Origin: Candidatus Endonucleibacter bathymodioli
GTDB taxonomy: Bacteria; Pseudomonadota; Gammaproteobacteria; Pseudomonadales; Endozoicomonadaceae
Assembly (NCBI GenBank): GCA_030674915.1
Contig: JASXSV010000025.1
Location: 1-49,413, forward strand
Length of the DNA stretch: 49,413 nt
Reading direction: 5' to 3'
Position 1 is the first letter of the stretch; each line of letters opens with the position of its first letter. Below are positions 38,500-47,404 of the stretch, piece by piece. The position numbers and the translations under genes were made by a program. The notes beneath the pieces were generated by a model. It saw only the letters and a program-made list of their open reading frames with translations. It was not told the origin of the DNA and ran no database searches.

Positions 38500-40179
38500 A
38501 TGTTTCTTGCTCTGCTTAATAGTTCGGCCAAACCATTTCATTTGGTTGATGCATTATTGTTTTTTAGTATTGTTACAGGTATTTATAGTGGAGGTTGTTG
38601 TGCTGTTTGGAAAATAGATTCAAATAGTTCTGACGATGCATCTTTAATTGATAGCGTTGATGAATCAAGAAGTATCGTGCATGATGGTGGCGTTCAAGAC
38701 GATCCCAGCACCTATAAAGATTGTAGTGTTCTAAGCATTGCGGGTGATATGGATGACTATGCTCTATTGGATGCCATAAAGTGTTTACTAAAGATTGCGA
38801 AAAAATATAATGATGCCGATCTTATTAAAGCCTTGCAGTTAAGTGAAGTATCTAACGATGTGAATAAAGAAAATGATGCTACTGCTCTGCAAGATGCGGA
38901 TTTAAATCATCATTATATTATAAAATTTTTTCGGGATAATATCCATACCGCTCCTTACGAATCAGAAGGAGGACTGCTAGCTTGTGCAATTCCATTTGGT
39001 AACAATAAATTGATTGAACTCTTGGTTGAATCTGGCGCTAACGTTAATAGGCTTGACGCTAATAAAAATACAGCGCTACATAAGGCAGTGAGCTTTGAGA
39101 ATCTTGGTATCGTCAAAGTCCTGCTGATGGCCGGAGCCAAAGTCGACTGTATTGGCTTGCATACACCCATTGGCGCTATAAGTTGTTTGTATGTGTCTGA
39201 TTGTATAACTCCGTTGCAGGCGGCAGTGTTAAAGATGAATGTTGAGATCGTGAAAGTGTTGCTTGACAGCAAGGCTGATCCTAATTATTGTTCTGAAGGT
39301 GAATTTACACCACTGCGAATGGCCGTTGACGTCAACTCTGATTCTATCGTAGAAGCACTGCTGAAAGCTGGCGCAAAAGTGGATGAAATTGGCACTTCTC
39401 GAGGCATTTTAATAAATGCTGTTTTAAAATCTAGTAAGCCTGAAATTGTCAAGTCTCTAATTTCCAGTGGTGCTAAAGCTGAATGTAGTCAAGACTATAT
39501 CCTACTGTTTCTAGCAATTGCAAATGGATATAATGAATTTATAGAACTCTTAATACAACATGGGGCTAATCCTAACTATATTCATAATGGGAATAGACCG
39601 TTGCATATAGCAGCTTATTACCTTACTAGAGGTTTTAAAAGTTCTTCTGATATATTTGAACTATTGATAGCTGCGGGAGCTGATGTTAATTGTAAGAACG
39701 AAGAAGGCTTAACCCCATTAATTATTATAATTACGCGACTGCGTTTGGTCGATGATGTGACCAGTACGATGAAACGTGTCATCAGTATACTGCTGAATAA
39801 TGGTGCTGATATCGATATGATTGACGATAAAACAGGGAATACAGCTTTGCATCATGCTGCTCACTACAGCAACGGTGACTGTATCTCATTACTTCTGGAA
39901 AATGGGGCTAAACGTGATATTAGAAACCATCATGGGTTTATAGCAGAAGAGAATGCACCCTCTAATCAGTTATCTAAGGAGATATCTATGGCTGCATTTG
40001 TTACACGAGAGCCAGCTAGGCTGGTAACTAATGCTAGAAGCAGTATCCGTAAGATAATTATAGATAGTAGCCAAGCGCGTTGGCACCAGCCGCTTAGTAA
40101 GATGATCAGTACTTTGTCATTACCAAAAACACTTAATGACTTTCTCCTTAACCATATATCTACACCACTGGATATTTAA
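38500..40179 (+). CDS. Ankyrin array gene 8, most diverged member, SOCS-box-like C-terminus
   Basis: A 559-aa protein, MFLALLNSSAKPFHLVDA. The N-terminus and the AIPFGNNKLIELLVESGA repeat follow the family, but the repeats after about residue 190 are independent (NTALHKAVSFENLGIVKVLL, CITPLQAAVLKMNVEIVKVL). The tail is also diverged yet keeps the layout: PARLVTNARSSIRKI, a longer spacer, then LSLPKTLNDFLLN, closest of the eight to the animal SOCS ending. Retention of this pattern in the most distant member argues that the tail is functional. No frameshifts. Confidence 0.9.
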   Translation: MFLALLNSSAKPFHLVDALLFFSIVTGIYSGGCCAVWKIDSNSSDDASLIDSVDESRSIVHDGGVQDDPSTYKDCSVLSIAGDMDDYALLDAIKCLLKIAKKYNDADLIKALQLSEVSNDVNKENDATALQDADLNHHYIIKFFRDNIHTAPYESEGGLLACAIPFGNNKLIELLVESGANVNRLDANKNTALHKAVSFENLGIVKVLLMAGAKVDCIGLHTPIGAISCLYVSDCITPLQAAVLKMNVEIVKVLLDSKADPNYCSEGEFTPLRMAVDVNSDSIVEALLKAGAKVDEIGTSRGILINAVLKSSKPEIVKSLISSGAKAECSQDYILLFLAIANGYNEFIELLIQHGANPNYIHNGNRPLHIAAYYLTRGFKSSSDIFELLIAAGADVNCKNEEGLTPLIIIITRLRLVDDVTSTMKRVISILLNNGADIDMIDDKTGNTALHHAAHYSNGDCISLLLENGAKRDIRNHHGFIAEENAPSNQLSKEISMAAFVTREPARLVTNARSSIRKIIIDSSQARWHQPLSKMISTLSLPKTLNDFLLNHISTPLDI

Positions 40180-40213
40180 ATCTTCTCCATGCCAGCCTCA
40201 GAATTGTCAAAAT

Positions 40214-40488
40214 AGTAGAGGTTGTTGTACTGTTTGGGGAGTTAATCTAAATAATTATGAATCGTGCACCTCCCATTGATAGCGTTGATGACTCAAGCCG
40301 TACCTTGCAGGATAGTGGTGCTGAGGACGATTGCCATACTGGTAATGATTTATTTCTTAAGTATTATGGCGTAAATGTATGACTCAGGTCTATTGGATAC
40401 CATGAAGTATTTACTTAATATAGCTGGTAAACATAATGATTATGATCTTATTAACGCCTTGCAGTTAAATGAAGATTTTGTGAGTTAG
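40214..40488 (+). pseudogene. Ninth array member, N-terminal remnant
   Basis: The DNA aligns with codons 31-117 of gene 8 (GGTTGTTGTACTGTTTGG, GATAGCGTTGATGACTCAAG, CATAATGATTATGATCTTAT). Indels break the frame, for example an in-frame stop in the GTAAATGTATGACTC region, and no ankyrin repeats follow. It is a decayed end of the tandem array. Confidence 0.8.
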
Positions 40489-40702
40489 ACCCCATGTTTA
40501 CTAAAATACTGAGTAAAGAACAGTTACTATTTCTATCAACATTTTTCCCGTCCTCTTGGGCAATGCAAATTCTTATATACCCTTTTTTATTTTAAAAAGG
40601 TTCACGACAACGCCAGGGAGCACCCCCTTGCACCTTACCTAAAACTTCAGGTATCTTAGGATAGAGCTTTATGGAAAGTCTTTTCTGGAGCGCTTATCAA
40701 AG

Positions 40703-41854
40703 ATGGCTGAGACTGATAGCAATAAGGCGCAACCACAACGGAAAATCATCCATATCGATTTCGATGCTTTTTTTGCGTCAATTGAAATACGTGATAATCC
40801 AACCCTGTCGGGCAAGCCGATAGCTGTAGGAGGGGCCGCAGACCGAAGGGGGGTAATTGCAACTTGTAACTATGAAGCCCGTAGTTTTGGCGTACACTCT
40901 GCCATGGCATCGGCTTATGCAAAGCGCCTATGCCCTAACCTACAGATTATTACACCACGATTACCTGTTTATAAAGACGTATCCCAACAAGCCCACAGTG
41001 TTTTTAACCAATACACGGACCTAGTTGAACCATTATCTTTAGACGAAGCCTATCTGGACGTCTCCCTATCCACTTGTTGTCAGGCTAGTGCAACCTTAAT
41101 CGCAAAAGATATACGAAAACAGATTTTTCAAAAGATCGGCGTAACGGTCTCCGCTGGCGTTGCACCTAATAAATTTCTAGCGAAAATTGCTAGCGATTGG
41201 CATAAACCTGATGGTTTATGTGTTATTACCCCTGACAAGGTTAATGAATTTGTTTTTGAATTGCCTGTAGTGAAGATACTGGGTGTAGGCAAAATTACTG
41301 CTGCAAAGCTGCATCGTCAAGGCATAGAAACCTGCGGGTCTCTGCTCCAATACAGCCGAACTGAACTTACCAGTCGGTTTGGATCCTTTGGTTTTCGTCT
41401 CTGGGAACTTGCTCGTGGCATTGATGATCGGCCTGTTGTAACAGATAGGCGTCGAAAATCTTTATCAGTTGAACACACCTATAATAAAGACCTAACAGAT
41501 CTAAACACTATTGTAGATCAGGTTGTACCTTTGGTGGATGATTTATGGGCTAGGTATCAGCTGATTAGCAGCGAATATAGCATCACTGGTCTATTTGTGA
41601 AAATGAAATTTGATGATTTCAGCCAAACAACACTGGAAGAAAGTATTAACCAGAAACAGCCTACACCCCTAAATCACTTCAAAGCACTCATAAGCCGTGC
41701 CTGGAAAAGAGGTAACCGATCCGTCCGTTTATTAGGGGTTGGTATTAGACTTCATGATATGAGACCACCAGGCCAATTTAAACAACTTGAGTTATACCCA
41801 ATGACATTAAAAATGCAGAAGGATTGGTTCAACTCCAGCCCCCCAACCAATTGA
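40703..41854 (+). CDS. dinB: DNA polymerase IV (Y-family translesion polymerase)
   Basis: A 383-aa protein, slightly longer than E. coli DinB (351 aa). The catalytic carboxylates are present: HIDFDAFFASIE (Asp19) and SLDEAYLD (Asp114, Glu115). The family blocks CNYEARSFGVHSAM, PVYKDVS, GVAPNKFLAKIASDWHKPDGLCVI and KILGVGKITAAKL follow in order. A QLELYP near residue 360 resembles a beta-clamp binding motif, followed by about 20 extra residues. It copies past damaged template bases with low fidelity. No LexA-type palindrome is visible in the 200 bp upstream, so SOS control is not evident. It stands alone at the end of the ankyrin array. Confidence 0.95.
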   Translation: MAETDSNKAQPQRKIIHIDFDAFFASIEIRDNPTLSGKPIAVGGAADRRGVIATCNYEARSFGVHSAMASAYAKRLCPNLQIITPRLPVYKDVSQQAHSVFNQYTDLVEPLSLDEAYLDVSLSTCCQASATLIAKDIRKQIFQKIGVTVSAGVAPNKFLAKIASDWHKPDGLCVITPDKVNEFVFELPVVKILGVGKITAAKLHRQGIETCGSLLQYSRTELTSRFGSFGFRLWELARGIDDRPVVTDRRRKSLSVEHTYNKDLTDLNTIVDQVVPLVDDLWARYQLISSEYSITGLFVKMKFDDFSQTTLEESINQKQPTPLNHFKALISRAWKRGNRSVRLLGVGIRLHDMRPPGQFKQLELYPMTLKMQKDWFNSSPPTN

Positions 41855-42620
41855 GAGTTTACGAGCTTGGTCCATTACGTCTACATTTGGTAGTCGCAAG
41901 AACTCTGGCGCAACAGCTTAAGGCGTAAGCTTATTCTAACTTAAGAACTATACACCACGCACGATTTACTGACATGGCTTATTGGGCAGCTATCAACCAA
42001 TAGACACGCTGAAGTTCACTGAGCAACATATATCTGGCCCAAAGGCATCTAAACACACCCACTCCAAGAACCTACGTCCTGCAAAGTTGGAGCCCATATC
42101 ACCTACTGCGATTTCTTTTCAGACTTATCCCCATTCCATTGGAAACTCTGATATTATTGACTCATGCCACCCACTTCAAGCACTTCAAGCACTTACTACT
42201 TACTACTTACTACTTACTACTTACTACTTACTACTTATGGATTACTGAGCTTATCTAGTTTATCACCTACTCACATTTGCAATAGTCATGGTTGTAGCAC
42301 GTAATAAGAACTTTGTTTGACGATTTGTTTGGCTATTTTTCCCTAGCATCCCATCGCTAACCACGGCATCGACACAATCCCAGAAGTAAGAGCATTTTAT
42401 CGCAAGCCTGACAACCTACTTGCAAACTACTTCAATCAGATATTTTCTAGCCACAGATGATATACAAGTCAATAAAAATCACATAGTGAGGGTAGCCCTA
42501 TATACGTAAAAACCCCAACCTGCACCGTAAAGTATATAACTTATATTAGCAAGCTAGGGTTTATATACCTAACCTCTCGGTACTTCACTGCTCATTACAG
42601 CAATGTATGTATTATTATCC
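41855..42620. other. Intergenic, no supported gene
   Basis: Downstream of dinB, with no convincing ORF; the 88-aa frame at 41982-42248 runs through a simple repeat. The last 200 bp (about 42430-42620) match the 3' flank of the secreted-family gene at 783 and its remnant at 2240-2390 (GCCAGCAA-type and ATACCTAACC blocks), so the duplicated unit includes this flank. Confidence 0.5.
42191..42238. repeat. Heptanucleotide tandem repeat
   Basis: Six perfect copies of ACTTACT plus a partial one, preceded by two copies of CACTTCAAG. Such tracts slip during replication; no gene or promoter is obviously controlled by it. Confidence 0.9.
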
Positions 42621-43697
42621 TCAATCCCTACTCTTTTTATACCCTAAGGACCTATGCATATCACTTTCATCACAGGCAATAACACAGCGGATGATCATTG
42701 ATAATCTCTCAGAATCGTACTCTCTCTTCTGTCTAGAATGTACTATTTTTTTACCATCATGTATTACCATAGTTTGGTCGACAATATATCCACTACCAGT
42801 GAAGTTACTAAGTTCTTTCAGTGGTTGTACGCAACTCTTCGTCTTTATACGGATAGACCTTAACTCTGAATCAGTCTTCTGCCTGAACCTATACTCAGGC
42901 TCATAAGATGGAGACATTGTTAGCCCTCCTCGCGAAGCGGTGTAAAGATATTCATGATTTTCGTCAATTAACCCTAACGCTATTTTTGCATGTGAGCTAA
43001 CAAGTCTTTCAGTGGGTAGAATCATATCTAGTACAGCAAAAGCAAGAAAATCAGGGTTGCGCCTTCTGCCATCCCACCAATCTCTATGCCAGTTTAGAGC
43101 CACTTTATGATCGGAGCAATCCTGATGAAAATAGAGTTTTATTTTCATATACTTTTTACCTGTATGCTTACTCATATTTCCAGCTATTTTATTAATTATT
43201 TCATAGATCTCAGTAGAACATTTTACACCTATTTTGTCTTGCAGAGATGCTGTCATTATGTAATCATGTGTTTTTCCTAAATCACTATCCATTCGTTCAC
43301 ATGCTGCACTACCATAATCATGAATATTGTCTTTGCATTTTTTATTTACTCTTTTAATAAATTTATGTTCACCAGAAAGAAGTAGTAATTCTAAGTATCT
43401 CATTTCTCCATCGCAAACAAAAACAATGAAGTCAGCAGAAATTTCATTGCAATGAGAATCTACTTCATCTTTTTGCCATCTTCCATTTTCTTTCATCCAA
43501 CTTTTAATAGATGTAACATTGTCATCATCCACACCAAATGCAAGTTTATTAAACGTACGTTCTCCAGCAGAATAAGCAATACGTCCTAACTGCTCATTTA
43601 TATCTTCAAATATTTCCGGATCACCTTTCCCGTAAGAAAGAGGACCAAAACATATTGTAACACATAAAAAACAAACAATCTTAATCAACCTGTTCAT
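42621..43697 (-). CDS. Secreted protein, paralog 2 of the three-copy family; possible 2OG-Fe(II) oxygenase fold
   Basis: A 358-aa protein with a signal peptide (MNRLIKIVCFLCVTICFGPLS, cleavage near 23). It shares the whole length with the gene at 783. The predicted metal and cosubstrate residues are retained: LNWHRD (His204, Asp206), KIVHSR (His320) and ERLSMI (Arg331). The ankyrin-like DGEMRYLELLLLSGE (97-111) is cleaner here than in paralog 1. AAGTGG about 12 nt upstream of the ATG supports the start. Its 5' flank is nearly identical to that of the remnant at 2388. Confidence 0.78.
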   Translation of the reverse strand: MNRLIKIVCFLCVTICFGPLSYGKGDPEIFEDINEQLGRIAYSAGERTFNKLAFGVDDDNVTSIKSWMKENGRWQKDEVDSHCNEISADFIVFVCDGEMRYLELLLLSGEHKFIKRVNKKCKDNIHDYGSAACERMDSDLGKTHDYIMTASLQDKIGVKCSTEIYEIINKIAGNMSKHTGKKYMKIKLYFHQDCSDHKVALNWHRDWWDGRRRNPDFLAFAVLDMILPTERLVSSHAKIALGLIDENHEYLYTASRGGLTMSPSYEPEYRFRQKTDSELRSIRIKTKSCVQPLKELSNFTGSGYIVDQTMVIHDGKKIVHSRQKREYDSERLSMIIRCVIACDESDMHRSLGYKKSRD

Positions 43698-43809
43698 AGT
43701 ATTTTACCACTTAACATTTGTTATCTTAATGAATATTACTCTCTACTGAAAATAACACCACCTATTACATTACAACACCATAATATTCACCTTAAGGCTC
43801 CAAAAAAAG

Positions 43810-44500
43810 GTCCGAATGATTCATGAACAATAGACTACTTATAAATGTATGGCAATATATCACAAAAAACAAACCATGACACAACCAAACGTCTGACGCA
43901 TTGCATGAACCAGCAAATGTTTTCTATGAGAGAAATGTTCACATGCCCTACGTCACGCTTTGGATAAATAAAGATCCCTGCATCGACACCGGTATGAGTG
44001 GGAAAACCATATATGGCTGTTACCACGACTGTTGTTTTTAACACGCCAACCAGCTTCAGAATCTTTTGCCGGCTTTCCGTCTTTGTCATCGACCGCTCTT
44101 AATTGCCCCGCCTCTATCTGTGTAGCGTCAATGACATTAATGCCCCCTTCGCTCATGATGATATTTTTGGCTTTCCGCTGACGACTAATCTCCGCCAATA
44201 ATTAATCCCACAGATGGTGCTCTACCAATCGTGTTCAAAGCCGCCCCTCTGTGGAGGCTTCGGTAACTGCTCCACCGAGCTCAAGCTGATCGAAACAGCA
44301 TGTCTCTATACTTTACCATTGAAGGTATGAGTAGGTAACAAACGAGCGAAGCCCATGATTCTACGAATAATAGGTGATTGCTGGCAACCACTTCTCAATC
44401 TCTTACCATTTAAACAGCGCTTCCATCTAATCTGGGCTACGAGGAATATTAGGTAAATATACTACATGATAGGAGGTATACTCCTCTACACATCTCAACC
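43810..44500 (-). pseudogene. Degenerate IS5-family transposase
   Basis: The best preserved IS5 copy in the window. Reading the minus strand from about 44285 gives, across stops, LGGAVTEASTEGRL, TRLVEHHLWD and LLAEISRQRKA. From 44198 an open frame gives GGINVIDATQIEAGQLRAV, DSEAGWRVKN and NSHIWF, then a frameshift into YGFPTHTGVDAGIF. These are the conserved IS5 DDE-region blocks (first catalytic Asp in VIDAT). The end near 43900 has a shortened version of the EHFSHRKHLLVHA peptide. Confidence 0.8.
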
Positions 44501-44631
44501 AAAACAAACAATTTGAATGTACCTTAAGGCGTTCAGCCAACAAAGATATGCAAGTCAATGAGGAGCATCACAATGACTGCTCTCCATACACATCAAAACC
44601 CTAGCCAGCAAAGTATGTCGTACAGCATCCA

Positions 44632-45738
44632 TCATTTCAGCAATGTATAATTTCGATCCTCAATATCTGTTATCATTTGATACTCTGAGTCTTTCTTCAG
44701 CGCATTTGCATCACAGGCACTGAAACATCGAGCAATCATTGTTAATCTTTCAGCCACGTACTTTCTCTCTTGTCTACAATGTACTATTTTTTTACCATCA
44801 TATCTTACCATAGATTGGTCGACAATATATCCACTACCAGTGAAGTTATTGAGCTCTTTAAGAGGTTGAACGCAGCTCGCCACCTGAAGAGAGACTACCT
44901 CTGAACCAATATTCCGCACAAACTCATACACAGCTTCATAAGATGGCAATATTGTCATCTCTTTTCGCGTACCACCGTAAAGATCTTCATGGTGTTTATC
45001 AATTAACCCTAACGCTATCTGTGCATGCGGTCTAATAAATCTTTTAGTGGGCAGATTCATATCTAGTACAGCAAAAGCAAGAAAGTCAGGGTTGCACATA
45101 CTATCCTCCCACCAATCTCTATGCCAGTTTAGAGCCCACTTACACTCAGAGACATCATAAAAAAATCCAATAGCTATTTTTATATCTTTTTTACCAGTAT
45201 GCTTACTAATATTTTCAGCTATTTTATTAATTATTTTATAGATATTAAGAGAACATTTTAAACCGATTTTGCTTTCCTGCGATTTTGTCACTACGTAATA
45301 ACTATCATGCATTTTTTCTACATCACTATTTACCCTTTCACATTTTACACTAAAATCATCACAAAGACTGCATCTACAAATTTCATTAACTCTTTTCATT
45401 ACTTGATATTCACCAGAACCAATTAACAATGCCAAATAACTCATCTCTCCATTACAAACAAAAGCAATGAATTCAATGTCGACTTCATTCTCATGCACAC
45501 TCATTGGGATTTTTTTAGAACTGCCATTTTTTTTCAGCCAATCCTTAATCTCCGTAATGAACTCATCAGTTACACCGTATGCAAGCTCATTAAATGTTTT
45601 TTCTCCAGCAGAATAAGCATATTTTTTTAACTGCTCACCTATATCTTCAAAGGTTTCAGGATCACTACATCCATAAGAAAAAGTACCGAAACATATTACA
45701 GCAAATAAAAAACCCACAACCTTAATTAATCCATTCAT
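44632..45738 (-). CDS. Secreted protein, paralog 3 of the three-copy family; possible 2OG-Fe(II) oxygenase fold
   Basis: A 368-aa protein with a signal peptide (MNGLIKVVGFLFAVICFGTFS). LNWHRD (His206, Asp208), KIVHCR (His320) and ERLTMI (Arg331) are conserved, as are NPDFLAFAVLDM and FTGSGYIVDQ. It differs most from its siblings in 120-200 and in the C-terminal tail. It is in tandem with paralog 2, separated by IS5 debris. AAGTGGTG precedes the ATG at the same distance as in the other copies, so a common ribosome-binding site is conserved. Confidence 0.78.
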   Translation of the reverse strand: MNGLIKVVGFLFAVICFGTFSYGCSDPETFEDIGEQLKKYAYSAGEKTFNELAYGVTDEFITEIKDWLKKNGSSKKIPMSVHENEVDIEFIAFVCNGEMSYLALLIGSGEYQVMKRVNEICRCSLCDDFSVKCERVNSDVEKMHDSYYVVTKSQESKIGLKCSLNIYKIINKIAENISKHTGKKDIKIAIGFFYDVSECKWALNWHRDWWEDSMCNPDFLAFAVLDMNLPTKRFIRPHAQIALGLIDKHHEDLYGGTRKEMTILPSYEAVYEFVRNIGSEVVSLQVASCVQPLKELNNFTGSGYIVDQSMVRYDGKKIVHCRQERKYVAERLTMIARCFSACDANALKKDSEYQMITDIEDRNYTLLK

Positions 45739-45899
45739 ACTATTTCACCACTTAACCTTTATTATCTAAATAAAAAATTACTCTATACTGAAAATAGCAC
45801 CAACTATCACAACACCATAATATCCAATTACAACTCCAAACATGCCAGTATAATTTATAGACAATACACTACTTAAATCCATCTCGCAAAATATCACAA

Positions 45900-46170
45900 A
45901 AAAGAAACTATGACCAAATCATGCATCTGGCTCCCTTGCATGAACGAGCAAATGTTTTCTATGAGAGAAGTGTTCACACCATTCCTGACAAAATAGTAAA
46001 CATTCACCTACGTACTCTTTGACTATGAATACAACCATCTTCATCAACACCTGTATGAATGGAAAAACCATAGATGTCCTTATTTTTACTACAACTGCCA
46101 TTCTTGACGTGACAATACGCTTTAAGACATTTTCAATCTCTAACCACTCAAACAATACTCCCGTACCCTC
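45900..46170 (-). pseudogene. IS5 transposase debris with C2H2-like peptide, third copy
   Basis: Minus-strand frames give NKDIYGFSIHTGVDEDGCIH, the YGYKxHxGVDxxGxI region of IS5 transposases. In a second frame (45919-46155) it reads through ECLLFCQEWCEHFSHRKHLLVH. The zinc-finger-like part has Cys pairs, Phe, Leu and one His but wrong cysteine spacing. It follows the same order as at 2.6 kb and 43.9 kb. Confidence 0.55.
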
Positions 46171-46383
46171 TTCACTCAGAATAATAGGATAACTATAATC
46201 AGTGGCCTGAGACGAATGGTGTTATCTGCATCGATAAGGATCTTTGCATACCTCAACTTTGTCAGAATATGACGGTTTTGCTGAGCATACTGAATTCTAA
46301 ATATTGTAATGGAATTATTGCACTATTTACTAATAACAGTTATACTGCACAACATTATTTACTTACGTATAAAAGGCTAGAGA

Positions 46384-47193
46384 ATGAAAAAGATATGTTT
46401 ATCACTTATATTACCATTATCTATTATGAGTAGCTTTACTATTGAAGTAGAAGCAGGAATAACTGATGATAACACATGTCAAAATACAATTAGTGAACCA
46501 GATTTACCATTACAGGCCTCGGGTACTACAACACAAGCAGTTGATGTCGACCACATTTTTAACGCCACAACAGATATTAACAAGTACTTTATTGATGGGC
46601 AGACATATCTTCATTATTGCGTAAAAAATCTTTATCCAAGTTTTATTAATCTAGCATGTAGGGCAGTACGAGATATAGATGTAAATGTAAATATAACCAA
46701 CGACTCTGGAGATACACCACTACATATTGCTGCACAACTTACTTTCAAACAAAGTCCAGATAAAATATCGCCGTTAGCAATAAGCGCTATAAATGAAATA
46801 GAGGAACTGGTGGATGAGACTAGCATGGATGAAATGACAACCTATGCTCGCTCAAAACGACCAGATTGCACGTCATTAAATTCAGAGAAAGTACTCTGCA
46901 CGTTTAAAATATTTTCCCTTATTAGCATATTAGCAAGAACTATCCCTACTGAAATGGCAGCGGAAGAAAAGCAAAAAATATTTTCCTCAGCACTAGATAT
47001 GATAGACAATACACATGCTGCAGACAATTTTAAAGAAAAGAAAAATACGCTTATTAATTTATTGTCGAGTCTTGGAGCAAACCCTACATTAAAAAATAAC
47101 GAAGGAAAAACACCACGAGATTTACTTCACGAACAAGAATATGAAAATTATGATCAAGCATTTCGTTGTCACAATAATGATTCTAGGTCTTAG
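46384..47193 (+). CDS. Secreted ankyrin-repeat protein (short)
   Basis: A 269-aa protein. The signal peptide (MKKICLSLILPLSIMSS, cleavage about residue 24 at VEA) is followed by two adjacent ankyrin repeats (about 74-125: QTYLHYCVKN, GDTPLHIAAQ). A long non-repeat helical insert (about 128-225) leads to a final ankyrin repeat (230-262: LGANPTLKNNEGKTPRDLL). It is related in design to the 47405-48475 protein, in which ankyrin repeats also flank a long insert. AAAAGGCTAGAGA just before the ATG supplies the ribosome-binding site. The host target is unknown. Confidence 0.85.
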   Translation: MKKICLSLILPLSIMSSFTIEVEAGITDDNTCQNTISEPDLPLQASGTTTQAVDVDHIFNATTDINKYFIDGQTYLHYCVKNLYPSFINLACRAVRDIDVNVNITNDSGDTPLHIAAQLTFKQSPDKISPLAISAINEIEELVDETSMDEMTTYARSKRPDCTSLNSEKVLCTFKIFSLISILARTIPTEMAAEEKQKIFSSALDMIDNTHAADNFKEKKNTLINLLSSLGANPTLKNNEGKTPRDLLHEQEYENYDQAFRCHNNDSRS

Positions 47194-47404
47194 CTTATGT
47201 ATTCACGGATTAAATCTGAGGAATATCTTTTATAACCGCTCCCCTTGAAACTGTGACATTGTTGACTGCTCTCACCAACACACTTAAGCACCTTCTAAAA
47301 TAGTAATGGTGTATTGGTGGTCTATGGTAAGGCATAGACAGAGCAAGCTATGCATCCCCATGGACGTAACACCGACTCAGTCAATATTTATTACAAGCTA
47401 TAGA

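Noticed and set aside
40480..40702. LexA box upstream of dinB
   Set aside because: No CTGT-N8-ACAG palindrome could be found in the upstream 200 bp.
42191..42238. Short tandem repeats considered as a CRISPR array
   Set aside because: Seven-base units with no spacers and no cas genes nearby.
41982..42248. 88-aa ORF downstream of dinB
   Set aside because: Its last third is the ACTTACT repeat and the rest has no recognisable features or ribosome-binding site.
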